A stretch of 37,983 bases of DNA from Clostridiales bacterium (GTDB lineage: Bacteria > Bacillota > Clostridia > Christensenellales > Aristaeellaceae), in assembly GCA_004557125.1 (NCBI GenBank), contig SFET01000020.1, forward strand, positions 1 to 37,983, in the 5' to 3' direction. Position numbers and translations under genes: made by a program. Shown piece by piece: positions 15,551 through 23,162 of this stretch; the first letter of the stretch is position 1, and each line of letters begins with the position of its first letter. The notes below the pieces were generated by a model. It ran no database searches, was not told the DNA's origin, and was given only the letters and a program-made list of their open reading frames with translations.

Positions 15551-16483
15551 ATGGCCTACATCCATCGCATGCAAAAGAGCCTGATTCAGGCATCCTTCTT
15601 TGCGCCCCGCGGGCGCACCCGCATCTACGACCTGGGCATGCAGATCTCCCAGCTGTACCTGAGCCCCTACGACAAGCTGATCGGCTTCATCGGCGACGCG
15701 GGCTCCGGCAAGAGCGCGCTGGTGCGCGGCATGTTCCCGGGCCTGGAGCTGACCAACGACGACGACGGCGTGAACGTGCGCCCGCTGCCGATTCTGGATG
15801 TGGGCGATGTGCGCGGCTTCTACACGCCCCACACCTACCACCTGGACATCCGCTTCGAGACCGGCTTCACCCAGCCCCACATCCTGGCCGACGCCATCAT
15901 GGAGGCCATCCGTCTGGGCAAGCGCGTGATCGTCGAGCACTTCGACCTGATCTATCCCCTGCTGCCCCGCAACGCCGACCTGATGATCGGTGTGGGCGAG
16001 CAGATCATCATCAGCCGTCCCACCATGTTCGGCCCGGAGCCGGAGGAGTTCGTCAGGAATGTGCATCAGTCGCTGCCCTACCGGCTGATGGCCCACACGG
16101 CGGAGGACCTGTGCGAGATCCACATGGATCCCGACCTGGTCTCCAGCTGCAAGCACGACGACATCCACCACGGTTTCATCCTGGACTTCCAGGACCGCCC
16201 GCCGCAGATCGATCTGTTCGAACTGGAGCGGCGCGTCAACGAGGACATCGCGAAGGATCTGCCGGTGCACTACGCCGACGAATCCCACATCGCCGTGGGC
16301 GATTACATCCACGAGTGCAGCGGCCCGCGCACCCACGTCTCCTCCACCGGCAAGATCACCGGCTTTCGGCTCTGCCCCGAGATCGTCTATGACAACCAGC
16401 AGAACCGCTATCTGCTGATCGGCTTCATCGGCGAAAACTCCCAGCAGAATCTGGAGGACCTCCGGAGCAGAACGCGCTTCTGA
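15551..16483 (+). CDS. P-loop protein with alanyl-tRNA-editing-like metal motif, function unknown
   Basis: A 310-residue protein I assign to the family named alanine-tRNA synthetase second additional domain-containing protein; its role is unknown. Walker A is GDAGSGKS (residues 48-55), followed by conserved-looking LELTNDDDGVNVRPLP and VIVEHFDLIYP. In the second half His202 and His206 (HDDIH) together with Cys256 and His262 (CSGPRTH) could form a metal site like the HxxxH ... CxxxH of AlaRS editing domains, though with a longer C-to-H spacing. The ATG follows AGGAGG, which overlaps the citC stop, so it is coupled to citC. It precedes glmS by about 100 nt. No membrane segment or signal peptide. 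Placement suggests a regulatory or maintenance role in glutamate fermentation, which is inference. Confidence 0.8.
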   Translation: MAYIHRMQKSLIQASFFAPRGRTRIYDLGMQISQLYLSPYDKLIGFIGDAGSGKSALVRGMFPGLELTNDDDGVNVRPLPILDVGDVRGFYTPHTYHLDIRFETGFTQPHILADAIMEAIRLGKRVIVEHFDLIYPLLPRNADLMIGVGEQIIISRPTMFGPEPEEFVRNVHQSLPYRLMAHTAEDLCEIHMDPDLVSSCKHDDIHHGFILDFQDRPPQIDLFELERRVNEDIAKDLPVHYADESHIAVGDYIHECSGPRTHVSSTGKITGFRLCPEIVYDNQQNRYLLIGFIGENSQQNLEDLRSRTRF

Positions 16484-16504
16484 TCCACACAACCTTATTC
16501 CCTG

Positions 16505-16541
16505 CAGCCCGGTGGGCTGTGGCCGCGCGCGCACGTGCGGC
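16505..16541 (+). other. two small hairpins in the gap before glmS
   Basis: CAGCCC-GGT-GGGCTG (16505-16519) is followed by GCCGC...GCGGC (16522-16541). No T-run follows, so these may be processing or stability elements within the operon. No cobalamin-riboswitch B12-box was recognised although glmS encodes a B12 protein. Confidence 0.4.
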
Positions 16542-16587
16542 AATAGACTTGGCAAGGAACCCTTACAAAACACAAAGGAGTGTAACA

Positions 16588-17013
16588 ATGAAGAAGAAGG
16601 TTCTGGTTATCGGCGTAATCGGAGCGGACGTGCATGCGGTGGGCAACAAGATCCTCTACCACGCATTCACGGAAGCGGGTTTTGACGTCGTCAATCTCGG
16701 CGTGATGGTCTCCCAGGAGGAGTACATCGCCGCCGCCATCGAGGCCAATGCGGACGCCATCGTCATCTCCTCCCTATACGGTCAGGGCGAGCTGGACTGC
16801 CGCGGCATGCGCGAGAAGTGCGACGAGGCGGGTCTGAAGGGCATCCCGCTGCTGGTGGGCGGCAACATCGTCATCGGCAAGCAGAAGTTCGAGGATGTGG
16901 AGAAGCGCTTCAAGGAAATGGGCTTTGATCGCGCCTTCCCGCCGAACACCGCGCCTGAGACGACCATTGCGGCCCTGAAGGAGCTGCTGCACATGGAGGA
17001 TGAAAAGGCATGA
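16588..17013 (+). CDS. glmS: glutamate mutase sigma (S) subunit, cobalamin-binding
   Basis: A 141-residue B12-binding subunit of methylaspartate (glutamate) mutase; not the unrelated glucosamine synthase that shares the symbol. The cobalamin signature D-x-H-x-x-G is DVHAVG with Asp14, His16 and Gly19; His16 coordinates cobalt in the well-studied clostridial enzyme. The later SSLYGQGE and LLVGGNIVIG segments line the nucleotide-loop pocket. With GlmE it converts L-glutamate to L-threo-3-methylaspartate through adenosylcobalamin radical chemistry. The ATG follows AAAGGAG with 7 nt. Its stop overlaps glmL by 4 nt (ATGA). Confidence 0.97.
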   Translation: MKKKVLVIGVIGADVHAVGNKILYHAFTEAGFDVVNLGVMVSQEEYIAAAIEANADAIVISSLYGQGELDCRGMREKCDEAGLKGIPLLVGGNIVIGKQKFEDVEKRFKEMGFDRAFPPNTAPETTIAALKELLHMEDEKA

Positions 17014-18503
17014 AACCCGTTCTGCTGATTGATTTCGGCAGCACCTACACGAAAGTGACCGCCGTGGACCTGGAGGCCGAGCGCCTGCTGGGCACGGCAG
17101 ATTCCTATACCACGGTTCAGACGGACGTTGGCGACGGTCTGGAGAACGCGCTGCGCAAGCTGGAGAAGGTCACGGGGCATCTGGAATTCGAGGCCCGCTA
17201 CGCCTGCTCCTCGGCAGCCGGAGGCCTGCGCATGATCACCAGCGGCCTGGTTCCCGAGCTCACCGCCGAGGCGGCGCGCCAGGCGAGTCTGGGCGCGGGC
17301 GCGAAGGTGCTGAAGGTGTACTCCTTCCAGCTGACTGAGGACGACGTGGACGAGATCCTGTCCATCAACCCGGACATCTTCCTGCTGGTGGGCGGCACCG
17401 ACGGCGGCAACAGCGAGTGCATCCTGCACAACGCCAAGATGCTGGCTTCGGCGCAGTTCGACTTCCCGGTGGTGCTCGCGGGCAACCGCTCCGCCGCCCG
17501 GGAGTGCGCGCGGATTCTTTCCGGGCACGAGGTGCACATCTGCGAAAACGTCATGCCCAAGTTCGGCGTGCTGAACACCGAGCCCACGCGCCTGAAGATC
17601 CGTGAGATCTTCCTGAACCGCATCATCCAGGCGAAGGGCCTGTCCAAGGCCGCTTCCCTGATCCAGGGCATATTGATGCCCACGCCCTCCGCGGTGATGA
17701 AGGCCATGCAGCTGCTGGCCGAGGGCTGCGAGGGTGAGACGGGCATCGGCGATCTGATCGCCGTGGACGTCGGCGGCGCCACCACCGACATCTACTCCAT
17801 GTCCGACGGCATGCCCACCGCGGCCAACACCGTGTACAAGGGGCTCCCCGAGCCCTACGCCAAGCGCACGGTGGAGGGCGACATCGGCATGCGCTACTCC
17901 ATCCACGGCATCGTGGACGCTGCGGGCATCAAGCGGGTGAGCGCGCTCTCCGGTCTGGACGAAAAGCGCTGCGAGGAGCTGATCGACATGCTCGCCACCC
18001 ACACCGACGTGGTTCCCGAGCCCGGCACGGAGCTTGAAAAGCTGGACTACGCGCTGGCCTCGCTGGCCATCGAGACGGCCGTGAGCCGCCACGCGGGCAG
18101 CATGGAGGAGACCTACACGCTGATGGGCCTGACCTACGTGCAGACCGGCAAGGACCTGCGCAGCGTGCAGCAGGTGGTCGTCACCGGCGGCTGCCTGATC
18201 CACACCGCCCGCACCAAGGAGATCGCCAGCCACGCGCTCTACTCCATGGCGACTCCCATGTCCCTGCGACCCACCAAGGCCGAAATCCGCGTGGACCGGC
18301 ACTACATCCTCGCGGCCATGGGCCTGCTCTCCGAATATTACCCGCAGATTGCGCTGCGCATCATGAAAAAGGAGCTTGAAAACGATGGTTATTCAGAACA
18401 AGAGAATTCCGGACGCCGAATTCCAGGCGACCCGTCAGGAAGTACTGGCCCAGTGGCCGACCGGCAAGGATGTCAACCTGGAGGAGGCTGTCAGCTATCA
18501 TAA
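17010..18503 (+). CDS. glmL: GlmL/MutL, glutamate mutase reactivation-type ATPase
   Basis: A 497-residue actin-fold ATPase of the MutL (GlmL) family that accompanies glutamate mutase and is believed to reactivate it by exchanging damaged cobalamin. Nucleotide-binding blocks are LLIDFGSTYTKVTAVD at residues 5-20, FLLVGGTDGG near 130, and IAVDVGGATTDIYS near 250, then VVTGGCLIH near 395. This MutL is not the DNA mismatch-repair protein. It overlaps glmS by 4 nt. Unusually the frame reads 119 nt into glmE: the last about 40 residues (rich in Gly, Pro, Ser, Gln) coincide with glmE coding sequence and look like a non-conserved tail, because family proteins end near the LLSEYYPQIALRIMKKE region. 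Confidence 0.93.
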   Translation: MKPVLLIDFGSTYTKVTAVDLEAERLLGTADSYTTVQTDVGDGLENALRKLEKVTGHLEFEARYACSSAAGGLRMITSGLVPELTAEAARQASLGAGAKVLKVYSFQLTEDDVDEILSINPDIFLLVGGTDGGNSECILHNAKMLASAQFDFPVVLAGNRSAARECARILSGHEVHICENVMPKFGVLNTEPTRLKIREIFLNRIIQAKGLSKAASLIQGILMPTPSAVMKAMQLLAEGCEGETGIGDLIAVDVGGATTDIYSMSDGMPTAANTVYKGLPEPYAKRTVEGDIGMRYSIHGIVDAAGIKRVSALSGLDEKRCEELIDMLATHTDVVPEPGTELEKLDYALASLAIETAVSRHAGSMEETYTLMGLTYVQTGKDLRSVQQVVVTGGCLIHTARTKEIASHALYSMATPMSLRPTKAEIRVDRHYILAAMGLLSEYYPQIALRIMKKELENDGYSEQENSGRRIPGDPSGSTGPVADRQGCQPGGGCQLS

Positions 18504-19833
18504 GTCGATGCCCGAAAACCGCATCTTCTCCAAGAAGCTGATCGAAGCCAAGAAGAATGGCCGCACGCTGATTCAGCCCCGCGCGGGCGTGCCGGTGGTG
18601 GAGCGCCACATCGAACTGCTCCAGCACCTGGAAAAGTACGGCGAGGCCGATCTGCTGCCCACCACCATCGACAGCTACACCCGCCAGAACCGCTACAAGG
18701 AGGCGGAGAACGGCATCAACGAGTCCCTGCGCCTGGATCGCGCCATGCTCAACGGCTTCCCGGCAGTCAACCACGGCGTGGCCAAGTGCCGTCAGGTCAT
18801 CGAGAGCGTGAACGTTCCCGTGCAGGTGCGCCACGGAACCCCCGACGCCCGGCTGCTTACCGAAATCGCCTACGCCGGCGGCTTCACCAGCTACGAGGGC
18901 GGCGGCATCTCCTACAACCTGCCCTACTGCAAGAACATCCCCATGGAGCGCACCATCAAGGACTGGCAGTACGTTGACCGTCTGACCGGTCTCTATGAAG
19001 AAATGGGCGTGTCCATCAACCGCGAGCCCTACGGCCCGCTCACCGGCACCCTGGTTCCCCCCTGCATCTCCCACGCCGCCGCCATCATCGAGGCGCTGCT
19101 GGCCGCCGAGCAGGGCGTAAAGAACATCACCGTGGGCTACGGCCAGTGCGGCAACCTGGTGCAGGACGTGGCCGCCATCCGCTCTCTGGAGAAGCTGACC
19201 GAGGAATACCTGACCAAATACGGCTACAGCGACGTGGTGGTCACCACCGTGCTGCACCAGTGGATGGGCGGCTTCCCGGCGGACGAGGCCAAGGCCTTCG
19301 GCGTGATCTCCATGGGCAGCGCCATCGCGGGCCTTGCCAAGGCCACCAAGGTCATCGTCAAGACCCCCCACGAGGCCGTGGGCATCCCCACCATGGAGGC
19401 CAACGCAGCCGGACTGCGCTGCACCAAGCAGGTGGTCAACATGCTGGCCGATCAGGACTTCCGCGGCGACGCCATCACCGCCGAGGAGGAGATCATCGCC
19501 GAGGAGACCCGCGCCATCGTGGACAAGTGCTTCGAGCTGGGCATGGGCGACATCGCCGTGGGCGTGTGCCGCGGCGTGGAATCCGGCGCGCTGGACGTGC
19601 CCTTCGCACCCTGCCGCGCCAATGCGGGCCTGATGCTGCCCGCCCGCGACAACAACGGCGCGGTGCGCATCCTGAACTTCGGCAACCTGCCCTTCAGCAA
19701 GGAGCTCAAGGACTTCCACACCGCCAAGATCGAGGAGCGCGCCAAGGCGGAGAACCGCAAGGCCTCCTTCCAGATGGTCATCGACGACGTGTACGCCATC
19801 GGCAAGGGCCGTCTGGTGGGCCGTCCCCGCTGA
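18385..19833 (+). CDS. glmE: glutamate mutase epsilon (E) subunit
   Basis: A 482-residue TIM-barrel catalytic subunit of methylaspartate mutase, the length expected for the clostridial enzyme (483). It binds glutamate and houses the radical chemistry at the GlmS interface. Recognisable blocks include IQPRAGVPVVERHIELL (residues about 60-76), TIDSYTRQNRY, NGFPAVNHG, VQVRHGTPDARLL, AGGFTSYEGGGISYN and HQWMGGFPADEAKA. The start is ATG at 18385, 10 nt after AAGGAG; an in-frame TTG at 18376 is too close to that site. It lies wholly downstream-overlapping with the glmL tail. Followed by a 278-nt gap of hairpins before mal. Confidence 0.97.
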   Translation: MVIQNKRIPDAEFQATRQEVLAQWPTGKDVNLEEAVSYHKSMPENRIFSKKLIEAKKNGRTLIQPRAGVPVVERHIELLQHLEKYGEADLLPTTIDSYTRQNRYKEAENGINESLRLDRAMLNGFPAVNHGVAKCRQVIESVNVPVQVRHGTPDARLLTEIAYAGGFTSYEGGGISYNLPYCKNIPMERTIKDWQYVDRLTGLYEEMGVSINREPYGPLTGTLVPPCISHAAAIIEALLAAEQGVKNITVGYGQCGNLVQDVAAIRSLEKLTEEYLTKYGYSDVVVTTVLHQWMGGFPADEAKAFGVISMGSAIAGLAKATKVIVKTPHEAVGIPTMEANAAGLRCTKQVVNMLADQDFRGDAITAEEEIIAEETRAIVDKCFELGMGDIAVGVCRGVESGALDVPFAPCRANAGLMLPARDNNGAVRILNFGNLPFSKELKDFHTAKIEERAKAENRKASFQMVIDDVYAIGKGRLVGRPR

Positions 19834-19839
19834 AGCTTT

Positions 19840-19867
19840 GTGGAGGGGGAATAAATTCCCCCTCCAC
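19840..19867 (+). terminator. perfect 13-bp hairpin after glmE
   Basis: GTGGAGGGGGAAT and ATTCCCCCTCCAC pair perfectly with a 2-nt centre, 6 nt after the glmE stop. There is no T-run directly after it; it may act together with the next hairpin. Confidence 0.55.
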
Positions 19868-19880
19868 TACCACCCCCAAC

Positions 19881-19918
19881 AAAAATCCGCCGCGCCGCAA
19901 GCGGCACAACGGATTTTT
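19881..19918. terminator. intrinsic terminator-like hairpin, both strands
   Basis: AAAAATCCG and CGGATTTTT enclose an inner stem GCCGC-AA-GCGGC. The A-run and T-run at the two sides make it terminator-like in either direction. This probably reduces but need not abolish transcription into mal. Confidence 0.6.
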
Positions 19919-19928
19919 GCAAGGAAGC

Positions 19929-20060
19929 GATTTTGTAAACAAAATCAGCTGCGTGGTCGCCGCACAGGTCGCCGACCACGATTGAAGTGCGAAAGGGCTG
20001 CGGCCCTCTCGCGCTCTCCCGGGGTTTTTTCGACAGCCTGAGGGGAAAAATCCCCCCTCC
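19929..20060 (-). repeat. hairpin-rich dispersed repeat, left copy (inverted relative to the copy after mal)
   Basis: The segment contains GATTTTGT-AA-ACAAAATC (19929-19946) and CGTGGTCG ... CGACCACG (19952-19980). Its reverse complement from 20036 down to about 19980 matches the sequence at 21420-21476 over about 55 bp. The best block is about 34 bp (20002-20036 versus 21420-21453) with five transitions and one gap. No open frame is present. It looks like a non-coding palindromic or MITE-like unit. Confidence 0.6.
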
Positions 20061-20111
20061 CCGCTGAACAACAATTCGCATATTTACTGAATAGATTTGG
20101 AGGAGATTACC

Positions 20112-21371
20112 ATGAAAATTCTGGACGTCGTATGTTCCCAGGGCCGCACGGGCTTCTACTTTGACGATCAGCGCGCCATCAAGAAGGGCGCGGGCCACGA
20201 CGGCGTGTTCTACGTGGGCGAGCCGGTGACCGAGGGCTTCACCGCCGTGCGCCAGGCCGGCGAATCCATCTCCGTGATGCTGATCCTCGAGGACGGCCAG
20301 ATCGCCTACGGCGACTGCGCGGCGGTGCAGTACAGCGGCGCAGGCGGACGCGACCCGCTCTTCCTCGCCAAGGACTTCATTCCGCTGATCGACAAGTACA
20401 TCAAGCCCCAGCTCGTGGGCAAGGAGGCCGACAACTTCCGCAAGCTCGCCGCCGACATGGAGGCCATCACCATCGACGGCAAGCGCCTGCACACCGCCAT
20501 CCGCTACGGCGTGTCCCAGGCCCTGCTGGACGCGGTTGCGAAGGCCACCGGTCGCCTGATGTGCGAGGTCGTGGCCGACGAATACGGCTGCACCGTGTCC
20601 GACAAGCCCGTGCCGATCTTCACCCAGTCCGGCGACGACCGCTACGACAACTCCGACAAGATGATCATCAAGGGCGCGCAGGTGCTGCCCCACGCCCTGA
20701 TCAACAACGTGCACGACAAGCTGGGCGAGCACGGCGAGAAGCTGGCCGAGTACGTGACCTGGCTGCGCAACCGCATCCTGGAGCACCGCCAGAACCCCGA
20801 TTACGCCCCCGTGCTGCACATCGACTGCTACGGCACCATCGGCCAGGTGTTCGGCAACAACAACTACAAGGACATGGCGGACTACATCGAGGAGCTGGGC
20901 AAGCTGGCCAAGCCCTTCCACCTGCGCATCGAGGGCCCCATGGACTGCGACTGCGACCGTGAGACCCAGATCGAGGCCCTGGCAGGCCTGACTGCCGAGC
21001 TGGACAAGCGCGGCTGCGACGTGGAGCTGGTCGCCGACGAGTGGTGCAACACCCTGGAGGACATCAAGCTCTTCGCCGACGCGAAGGCGGGCCACATGGT
21101 GCAGATCAAGACCCCCGACCTGGGCGGCGTGAACAACACCATCGAGGCCGTGCTCTACTGCAAGCAGAAGGGCATCGGCGCGTATCAGGGCGGCACCTGC
21201 AACGAGACCGACCGCAGCGCCCAGGTGTGCGTGAACTGCGCCATGGCCACCCAGCCCGACCAGATCCTGGCCAAGCCCGGCATGGGCGTGGACGAGGGCT
21301 ACATGATCGTCTACAACGAGATGCAGCGCATCCTGGCCCTGCGCGCCGCGAAGAAGGCCGCAGGCAAGTAA
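20112..21371 (+). CDS. mal: methylaspartate ammonia-lyase
   Basis: A 419-residue enolase-superfamily lyase that removes ammonia from L-threo-3-methylaspartate to give mesaconate. The catalytic residues are visible: His194 (LPHALINN), metal ligands Asp238 (HIDCYG), Glu274 (IEGPMD) and Asp309 (VADEWCN), and the base lysine Lys333 (QIKTPDLGG). These sit within two positions of the numbering in the clostridial and Citrobacter enzymes. The ATG at 20112 is served by GGAGGAG; an in-frame TTG at 20097 overlaps that site and is rejected. The gene lies downstream of glmE but is isolated by hairpins on the left and a terminator on the right, and it is bracketed by inverted copies of a repeat. Confidence 0.97.
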   Translation: MKILDVVCSQGRTGFYFDDQRAIKKGAGHDGVFYVGEPVTEGFTAVRQAGESISVMLILEDGQIAYGDCAAVQYSGAGGRDPLFLAKDFIPLIDKYIKPQLVGKEADNFRKLAADMEAITIDGKRLHTAIRYGVSQALLDAVAKATGRLMCEVVADEYGCTVSDKPVPIFTQSGDDRYDNSDKMIIKGAQVLPHALINNVHDKLGEHGEKLAEYVTWLRNRILEHRQNPDYAPVLHIDCYGTIGQVFGNNNYKDMADYIEELGKLAKPFHLRIEGPMDCDCDRETQIEALAGLTAELDKRGCDVELVADEWCNTLEDIKLFADAKAGHMVQIKTPDLGGVNNTIEAVLYCKQKGIGAYQGGTCNETDRSAQVCVNCAMATQPDQILAKPGMGVDEGYMIVYNEMQRILALRAAKKAAGK

Positions 21372-21385
21372 GTCATCCATGCATT

Positions 21386-21418
21386 GAGGCTCCGAATCCT
21401 CGGATTCGGGGCCTTTTC
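21386..21418 (+). terminator. intrinsic terminator of mal
   Basis: GGCTCCGAAT and ATTCGGGGCC form a 10-bp stem with one G-T pair, followed by CTTTTC. It lies 15 nt after the mal stop and is the natural end of the glutamate mutase operon. Confidence 0.85.
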
Positions 21419-21419
21419 A

Positions 21420-21537
21420 CTGTCGAAAAACCCTGAGAGAACGCAAGAAGGCCACTTCCCTTTCGCATATAATCCCACAAATCTGCCTCCCTTGTGTAAA
21501 GGGAGGTGGCACGGCGCAGCCGTGACGGAGGGATTGT
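21420..21537 (+). repeat. dispersed repeat, right copy, joined to a palindromic unit
   Basis: The first part (21420-about 21476) matches the inverted left copy near 19980-20036. The second part holds two adjacent hairpins: CCTCCCTT ... AAGGGAGG (21486-21506) and CACGGC-GCA-GCCGTG (21510-21524), followed by ACGGAGGGATTGT. I recognise this double-hairpin pattern as a repeat frequent in intergenic DNA of gut Clostridia, although I cannot count copies here. It contains no open frame. Confidence 0.65.
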
Positions 21538-21593
21538 CTGCATGAACACAGCGGAGCCACAGTTGCAATTGCAGAAGATGCGGCCCCTTTTGC

Positions 21594-21622
21594 TTGACTT
21601 TCTTCCCCGTTCCGGATATGCT
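21594..21622 (+). promoter_or_regulatory. promoter for the M32 carboxypeptidase-DHFR pair
   Basis: TTGACT (21594-21599) and TATGCT (21617-21622) with a 17-nt spacer. The ribosome-binding site GGAGG follows at 21643-21647, then the ATG at 21656. Confidence 0.7.
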
Positions 21623-21655
21623 ATATAGCAGCAAATCATTCCCGGAGGTAAATCC

Positions 21656-23161
21656 ATGACCAACCAGCAGAAACTCAAGCAGCTCTTTTCCATCCTCTCC
21701 GAGGCGGAGGTCTATCAGCGCAGCATGGGCAAGCTCAACTTTGACATGATGTGCTGCGCCCCGGAGGAGGGTTTGGAGCAGGCCGGTGAGGACATCTCCG
21801 TGCTCGGCCGACAGCTGCACAAGCTGACCCACTCCAAGAAGTACCAGCGCCTGGTGTGCGAACTCCACGCGGACAGCGAGGGACTCACGCCGGTGCAGCG
21901 CAGGCTCGTCGAGCGCCTGTGGGAGGGCCACATGCGCACCAAGAATTTCACGCCTGCGTTCGCCTTCGAGCTGGACTCCGCCCGCAACAAGGCCTACGGT
22001 GCGTGGCTGAGCGCCAAGAAGGCAAGCGACTTCTCCCTCTTCCGGGACAGCCTCGCAGCGGTGATCGACTGCACCCGCCGCGCCATCGACCTGCGGGACG
22101 AGAAGCCCTCCACCTACTACAACGCCTGTCTGGACGACAACGAGAAGGGCGGCAGCGAGGATCAGCTGGACGCGTTCTTCGCGGCACTGAAGGCGCGCAT
22201 CGTGCCGCTGATGCAGCGCATCGTCTCCGAGGGCAAGCCCATCCGGGAGGACTTCCTCTCCCGGCCCGTGCCGATTCCCCAGCAGGAGGCCTTCTCCCGC
22301 TATCTTTTGCGCCTGGAGGGTCTGCGGGAGAGCGCACTGGTGCTGATGACCACCGAGCATCCCTTCACCGACAGCTACGGCCCGAAGGACGTGCGCGTCA
22401 CCACCCACTACTACGAGGACAACTTCATCTCCAACATCTTCAGCACCCTGCACGAGGGCGGTCACGCGCTGTTCATGCAGAACGAGCCGGAGGAGTTCTA
22501 CGCCAATCACGCCGACAACGGCATGTCCAACGCCATGCACGAGTGCATCTCCCGCTTCTACGAGAACCTGATCGGACGCAGCGAGGCCTTCATCCACTTC
22601 GTGTATCCCAAGCTGCAGGAGATCAGCGGCGACACCTTTGCCGATGTATCCGAGCGCGAGCTCTACGAGTCGGTCAACATCTCCCGGCCCAGCCTGATCC
22701 GCACCGAGAGCGACGAGCTGACCTACTCCCTGCACGTGATGATCCGCTACGAGCTGGAGAAGGCCTTCATCAACGGCGAGATCAGCGTGGACGAGATTCC
22801 CGCGCTGTGGAACGCGAAGTATGCGGAGTATCTGGGCGTGGAGGTGCCCGACGACGCGCAGGGCTGTCTGCAGGACGTGCACTGGACGGACAGCTACGGC
22901 TACTTCCCCTCCTACGCCCTGGGCAACGCCTACGGTGCGCAGATCCTGCGCCGCATGAAGCAGGATCTGGACGTGGACGCCGCCGTGGCCGAGGGCCGTC
23001 TGGATCAGGTGCTTTCCTGGCTGAAGGAAAATGTGTTCTCCTGCGCATCCATGCTCACGCCGGACGCGTGGATTCGCAGGATCACCGGCGAACCCCTGAA
23101 CGTGAACTACTATCTCGACTATCTGGAGGAAAAGTACACGAAGCTGTACGAACTGAATTGA
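21656..23161 (+). CDS. M32-family carboxypeptidase (Taq type)
   Basis: A 501-residue cytoplasmic zinc metallocarboxypeptidase, the usual length for the M32 family. The zinc site is the HExxH motif His266-Glu-Gly-Gly-His270 (LHEGGHALF) with the third ligand Glu296 in MHECISRFYEN. Other family blocks are DVRVTTHYYEDNF before the zinc site and SLHVMIRYELEKA and GYFPSYALGNAYGAQ after it. It removes C-terminal amino acids from peptides, which would supply free amino acids, including glutamate, to an amino-acid fermenter; that link is inference. No signal peptide. dfr starts one base after its stop. Confidence 0.95.
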   Translation: MTNQQKLKQLFSILSEAEVYQRSMGKLNFDMMCCAPEEGLEQAGEDISVLGRQLHKLTHSKKYQRLVCELHADSEGLTPVQRRLVERLWEGHMRTKNFTPAFAFELDSARNKAYGAWLSAKKASDFSLFRDSLAAVIDCTRRAIDLRDEKPSTYYNACLDDNEKGGSEDQLDAFFAALKARIVPLMQRIVSEGKPIREDFLSRPVPIPQQEAFSRYLLRLEGLRESALVLMTTEHPFTDSYGPKDVRVTTHYYEDNFISNIFSTLHEGGHALFMQNEPEEFYANHADNGMSNAMHECISRFYENLIGRSEAFIHFVYPKLQEISGDTFADVSERELYESVNISRPSLIRTESDELTYSLHVMIRYELEKAFINGEISVDEIPALWNAKYAEYLGVEVPDDAQGCLQDVHWTDSYGYFPSYALGNAYGAQILRRMKQDLDVDAAVAEGRLDQVLSWLKENVFSCASMLTPDAWIRRITGEPLNVNYYLDYLEEKYTKLYELN

Positions 23162-23162
23162 T

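Noticed and set aside
16484..16587. Cobalamin riboswitch upstream of glmS
   Set aside because: The gap is only 104 nt and lacks a B12-box-like core; only two small hairpins are present.
19452..21380. Long minus-strand open frame over glmE, the gap and mal
   Set aside because: It is an antisense shadow of two well-identified enzymes; it lacks domains and a ribosome-binding site.
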